From Yersinia entomophaga (GTDB lineage: Bacteria; Pseudomonadota; Gammaproteobacteria; Enterobacterales; Enterobacteriaceae): a DNA stretch of 64,000 nt. Both the position numbers and the translations under genes were made by a program. Of this stretch, positions 61,409 to 64,000 are shown one piece after another; the stretch's first letter is position 1, and every line of letters begins with the position of its first letter. The DNA lies in contig NZ_CP010029.1 in NCBI RefSeq assembly GCF_001656035.1, forward strand, positions 1,330,885 through 1,394,884, written 5' to 3'. The notes under the pieces are model-generated. The model searched no databases and was not told the DNA's origin. It saw only the letters and a program-made list of their open reading frames with translations.

Positions 61409-61858
61409 ATGAAAACCCGATTAATAACCTTATCTTTACTGGTGTTCATTTTCTCAGGAAATGCTTCAGAAAATAAGGAAGACATAAAATCATTAGTTGA
61501 TGAAATGAGACAGTACATAACCAAAGGGGCTTCAAGTCCTTTTGATGCCTGCAAAAGCATAGCGTCAAGCATGGTTAGCAAGTATGGACCACGATTAAGC
61601 GAATTAGGGAAAACTCCATCTGAAGTAAGAGATTCCTCGCTAGCAATTTGTCTTGATGCGCTTTCTCAAGTAGAAACCGCACAATCACAAGGCGAAATAT
61701 CCATGTGGAAAACCGCAGCCTTGAAAAACATTGATATGCAGTTCAAAAATGATAGCAGAGGGCCAGTACCAAAAGAGTACTTGATTGATAGTATTGACAA
61801 GTCATCTAAGCTTGCTACTCTTTTGTTCCTATCAATGCATGCTGACGATCGCCAATAA
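61409..61858 (+). CDS. Small exported protein encoded against the tail operon (moron)
   Basis: The 149-residue protein has a signal peptide (MKTRLITLSLLVFIFSGNAS, cleavage near 20) and a helical mature part with two Cys (FDACKS, AICLDA) that could form a disulfide. It is on the plus strand, opposite to all other visible phage genes, with AAGGGA before the ATG. It ends four bases from the tape measure stop. Base use is AT-rich. I do not recognise the family. Position and export suggest a lysogenic-conversion factor. Confidence 0.78.
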   Translation: MKTRLITLSLLVFIFSGNASENKEDIKSLVDEMRQYITKGASSPFDACKSIASSMVSKYGPRLSELGKTPSEVRDSSLAICLDALSQVETAQSQGEISMWKTAALKNIDMQFKNDSRGPVPKEYLIDSIDKSSKLATLLFLSMHADDRQ

Positions 61859-61862
61859 GCAC

Positions 61863-63647
61863 TTACTTTACAGCGCTTGAAAATGCCTGATTTGTTGAGG
61901 ATCGACTATTCATCTCCTTGAATCCTTCTGCCAGTTTTGAAGCCTGTTCTGTAGTCGCAGTTACTTTTACCTCGCCAATATTTTGACTATTGTAGTTGTT
62001 GACAACGTTTTGGCTTGGTGTGTTTGCTCTTCCCACCCCATTAGCAAGTTGTTGCTGAGTCTGATAGTAACCAGCGTACTGACTTTTGGCTGCGTTTCCA
62101 TAATCTAGCCCATTCTTCCAATTTGAATACCCTTCGTGTTTCGCCATGTAGGCACTCAAACTAGCCATAACAGAAGGATCAGAAAGATCTAGCTTATCGT
62201 TAGCACCGACCCCCATAGCTTTCGATACCTGAGCTATGTAGGCTGCAGTGTTGTTTTTGTGATCACCCGGTTTTTTTGGTGGAGGCGCCCATTTAGTAAT
62301 AATCCCACTAATAGTATCTAATTTATCCCTAGTGTAATAAGTGGATAGCTGATTTCTAGCCGCCTTCCAGCCTGAATCTTCATCAGTATATTTAGCGAAT
62401 CCACCAGAATCCATTCCAGCATTGCCTTTTGTCATGATATTTAGAGGGTTAAGGTTTCGATCTGGCCTATTTTTACCTGATTTATTGGTTGGAGTGTCTT
62501 TATTTGGGTCATCGTAATCAATACCGAGAAATCTCTCTAGAAAATGCTGCTGAAAGACAAATGGCCTCTGCTCATCAGGGACATCTTTATATTGATCTTG
62601 AACCATCTGTCCAAGCAAGGCCACCGCAGCAACCCCACCAACACTTTTACCACTAAGTAGGGCCATCGCAGCAAGAATACCAAGCGCATTACCTGCACCA
62701 CCTACTGCTTTTATAAACCCATCAATACCATTACCAAGCCCTTTGAAAAACCCAATAATATCGCCCTTGTTATCTTTCAACCACTCAAGGAACTCCTGTT
62801 CAGCTTTAAGAACCTCTGGCCCAAATGTTGCCATCAGATCTTGCTTTACTTGTGCAAATTGCGAGTCCAGAGCTTTAGTAGTGGCGAGGATGTTGCGCTG
62901 GGCTTCTTCCTGTTCTTTGGTCATTTTCCAGCGTTTTTCCTCCTCAGACACCATCTGCACGGCTTTGCCGTTCTTGATGTCTCCCGCAAGGTTGGGGTCG
63001 TAACCAAATGCAGCCAGAGTCTGCATTAACTGCTTCTCGCTATGACCTTTTCCATATTTCTGAAACTCTGCCAGAGCGTCTTCAGATTTACCGCCCAACT
63101 TATGGATATCAACGCCAGTTCTTGCGCCAGTGGTAAGCAGGTTCTGTGCTTCTGGAGTCAGTCCACCAAAGATGGTTGGGTCTTCCAGATTGGCGAGTGC
63201 CATTTTTGCGCTCATCTGAGAACCGAGAAAAGCGCCACCATTCTGACCTATGCGAGAAAAGCCATATTGAGTGCCAAGAACATTACTGGCACTCGTTCCT
63301 AGCATTCTCCCCATGTTACTGGCCCGGACGATGGATTCAGCGGTACTTTCAAAAGCGCGATGGATGCCGATGGCAACCGCAGTCATTACCCCACCAACAG
63401 CTAGAAATCGCGTTGAAAGCCCAAGCAGTCCACTAAAAGCCATGCTTAGCCCTTTCACGGCTGCTGATGCTTTATCCGTTTCTTTCGTCGTTTTGGACAT
63501 TGAGGAGGTGGTTGATTTCTCAATTGCGGCCGTTAACCCCTCGATGGCTTCCTTAAGGTCTTTAGCCCCCCTTTCGACCTTTTTTTTACCCGAGAGAAAC
63601 TCCTCGGTTCTTACTGTGACTTTGTATGCTAGCTCTTCGAGAATCAC
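61863..63647 (-). CDS. Tail tape measure protein with embedded muralytic-like domain
   Basis: The tape measure sets tail length and passes into the cell at ejection. The 594 residues start with a helical region (EEFLSGKKKVERGAKDLKEAIEGL) and a hydrophobic stretch near 70-105, then a long helical core and hydrophobic repeats near 320-350. Near 397-505 lies a domain of the transglycosylase-like P5 type: RNLNPLNI, SGWKAARNQLSTYYTRD, IITKWAPP, YIAQVSKAMGV. GTG 63647 is chosen because it overlaps the preceding TGA and has GGAGAAA eight bases upstream. A TTG nine codons earlier is less likely. Confidence 0.9.
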   Translation of the reverse strand: MILEELAYKVTVRTEEFLSGKKKVERGAKDLKEAIEGLTAAIEKSTTSSMSKTTKETDKASAAVKGLSMAFSGLLGLSTRFLAVGGVMTAVAIGIHRAFESTAESIVRASNMGRMLGTSASNVLGTQYGFSRIGQNGGAFLGSQMSAKMALANLEDPTIFGGLTPEAQNLLTTGARTGVDIHKLGGKSEDALAEFQKYGKGHSEKQLMQTLAAFGYDPNLAGDIKNGKAVQMVSEEEKRWKMTKEQEEAQRNILATTKALDSQFAQVKQDLMATFGPEVLKAEQEFLEWLKDNKGDIIGFFKGLGNGIDGFIKAVGGAGNALGILAAMALLSGKSVGGVAAVALLGQMVQDQYKDVPDEQRPFVFQQHFLERFLGIDYDDPNKDTPTNKSGKNRPDRNLNPLNIMTKGNAGMDSGGFAKYTDEDSGWKAARNQLSTYYTRDKLDTISGIITKWAPPPKKPGDHKNNTAAYIAQVSKAMGVGANDKLDLSDPSVMASLSAYMAKHEGYSNWKNGLDYGNAAKSQYAGYYQTQQQLANGVGRANTPSQNVVNNYNSQNIGEVKVTATTEQASKLAEGFKEMNSRSSTNQAFSSAVK

Positions 63648-63880
63648 CGTAGTTTCTCCGCGTATTGCTGCCAAGCTCTTTTGTTATGACACTCCACCGC
63701 GATAAGCTCCAGCAGATTAAACGCATCGCGCACAGACAACTTCTCCTGCAAATCAAGGTAGGTGGCCCTGCCTGAGCAGATAATAGAACTCATCTGTGCG
63801 GATATGTTGACCGAGGATACCAATTTAGATGGCCCCTGATCTGGCTGAATGAATGGATACTTTACGCGGCTGCGATGGTT
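63644..63880 (-). CDS. Tail assembly chaperone, -1 frameshift extension (T part)
   Basis: This frame lies -1 to the partial gene at the window edge and runs from the slippery site to TGA 63644-63646. It adds about 78 residues (YPFIQPDQGPSK, ATYLDLQEKLSVRDAFNLLELIAVE, RAWQQYAEKLR). It has no good start of its own. It is placed directly before the tape measure, as in lambda G/GT and its many analogues. The extension is expected to bind the tape measure during assembly. Confidence 0.78.
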   Translation of the reverse strand, partial: NHRSRVKYPFIQPDQGPSKLVSSVNISAQMSSIICSGRATYLDLQEKLSVRDAFNLLELIAVECHNKRAWQQYAEKLR

Positions 63881-64000
63881 AAAAAATCGAAGTTCACTCC
63901 GAACACCTTGTCCATCAGAGTTCGAATAGTTGAGACCTCTTCAAAATCAATGGACTTAACCTCGCGAGTTTGTTTATTTCCATCGTGCGTAATAACAATT
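63862..64000 (-). CDS. Tail assembly chaperone, C-terminal end (partial, G part)
   Basis: The frame enters from the right edge and ends at TAA 63862-63864; only 45 residues are visible (THDGNKQTREVKSIDFEEVSTIRTLMDKVFGVNFDF). It is the short product of a two-frame chaperone gene in front of the tape measure. Seven codons before its stop is a slippery heptamer. The protein's start and the tube and sheath genes lie beyond the window. Confidence 0.78.
   Translation of the reverse strand, partial: IVITHDGNKQTREVKSIDFEEVSTIRTLMDKVFGVNFDFLTIAAA
63880..63886 (-). promoter_or_regulatory. Programmed -1 ribosomal frameshift site
   Basis: The minus strand reads T-TTT-TTA with TTT and TTA in the zero frame, the X-XXY-YYZ form needed for -1 slippage. 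After slipping, the reading frame continues for about 78 codons; without it, translation stops seven codons later. Confidence 0.8.

Noticed and set aside
53342-64000. P2-type tail operon
   Set aside because: The gene order tape measure, junction protein, plug, hub, spike, gp46-like, J, DUF2612 fits Mu-like or related contractile tails rather than P2.

Overview
The window is chromosomal DNA of an Enterobacterales species. Gene order follows the E. coli cfa-ribC-mdtK-pykF-lpp-suf-ydiJ-ppsA-aroH-selO-btu-ihfA-pheST-rplT-rpmI-infC-thrS stretch. The hemPRSTUV haem locus, the dual PhoP/PmrA arn promoter and the arn operon beside nlpC/btuD point to Yersiniaceae (Yersinia, Serratia, Rahnella or a relative). 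The genus is an inference; no rRNA is present.

Layout. (1) 1-7.0 kb: end of cfa, ribE, mdtK, three tRNA-Val(GAC) genes, pykF, the Braun lipoprotein gene lpp and the L,D-transpeptidase ldtE. (2) 7.2-13 kb: sufABCDSE, transcribed leftward behind a 17-bp Fur-box-like palindrome. (3) 13.5-24 kb: menI-ydiJ, ydiK, the small RNA gene rprA, the divergent pair ppsA/ppsR with a Cra-type site, and aroH. (4) 24.2-30.3 kb: hemPRSTUV, with a Fur box on the hemP -10 element. (5) 30.6-33.6 kb: selO and lplA overlapping by one base, then nlpC. (6) 33.7-41.3 kb: the arnBCADTEF lipid A modification operon, preceded by PhoP and PmrA boxes. (7) 41.9-42.7 kb: an AT-rich islet with a SycT-like type III secretion chaperone and a small unknown partner. 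(8) 42.8-53 kb: btuD-btuE-btuC, ihfA, pheT-pheS with the pheM attenuator, rplT-rpmI-infC (AUU start) and thrS.

(9) 53.1-64 kb: the left part of a prophage inserted next to the thrS promoter. What is visible is a contractile-tail late module read leftward: a tail assembly chaperone pair with a T TTT TTA frameshift site, the tape measure protein, baseplate genes, the tail fibre and the fibre chaperone. Two insertions interrupt it. One is a plus-strand gene for a small exported protein. The other is a self-contained cassette with its own promoter, a dyad at the start point, an unknown 186-aa protein, a YafO-family toxin and terminators at both ends. This cassette is the most likely undescribed system in the window: a phage-borne toxin module whose partner does not look like YafN. 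The capsid, lysogeny and integrase genes lie beyond the right edge.

Functional links: pykF and ppsA/ppsR set flux between PEP and pyruvate. lpp and ldtE act on the cell wall and its anchoring. suf and hem both respond to iron. arn and mdtK give resistance to cationic peptides and drugs. btuCDE surrounds vitamin B12 uptake.
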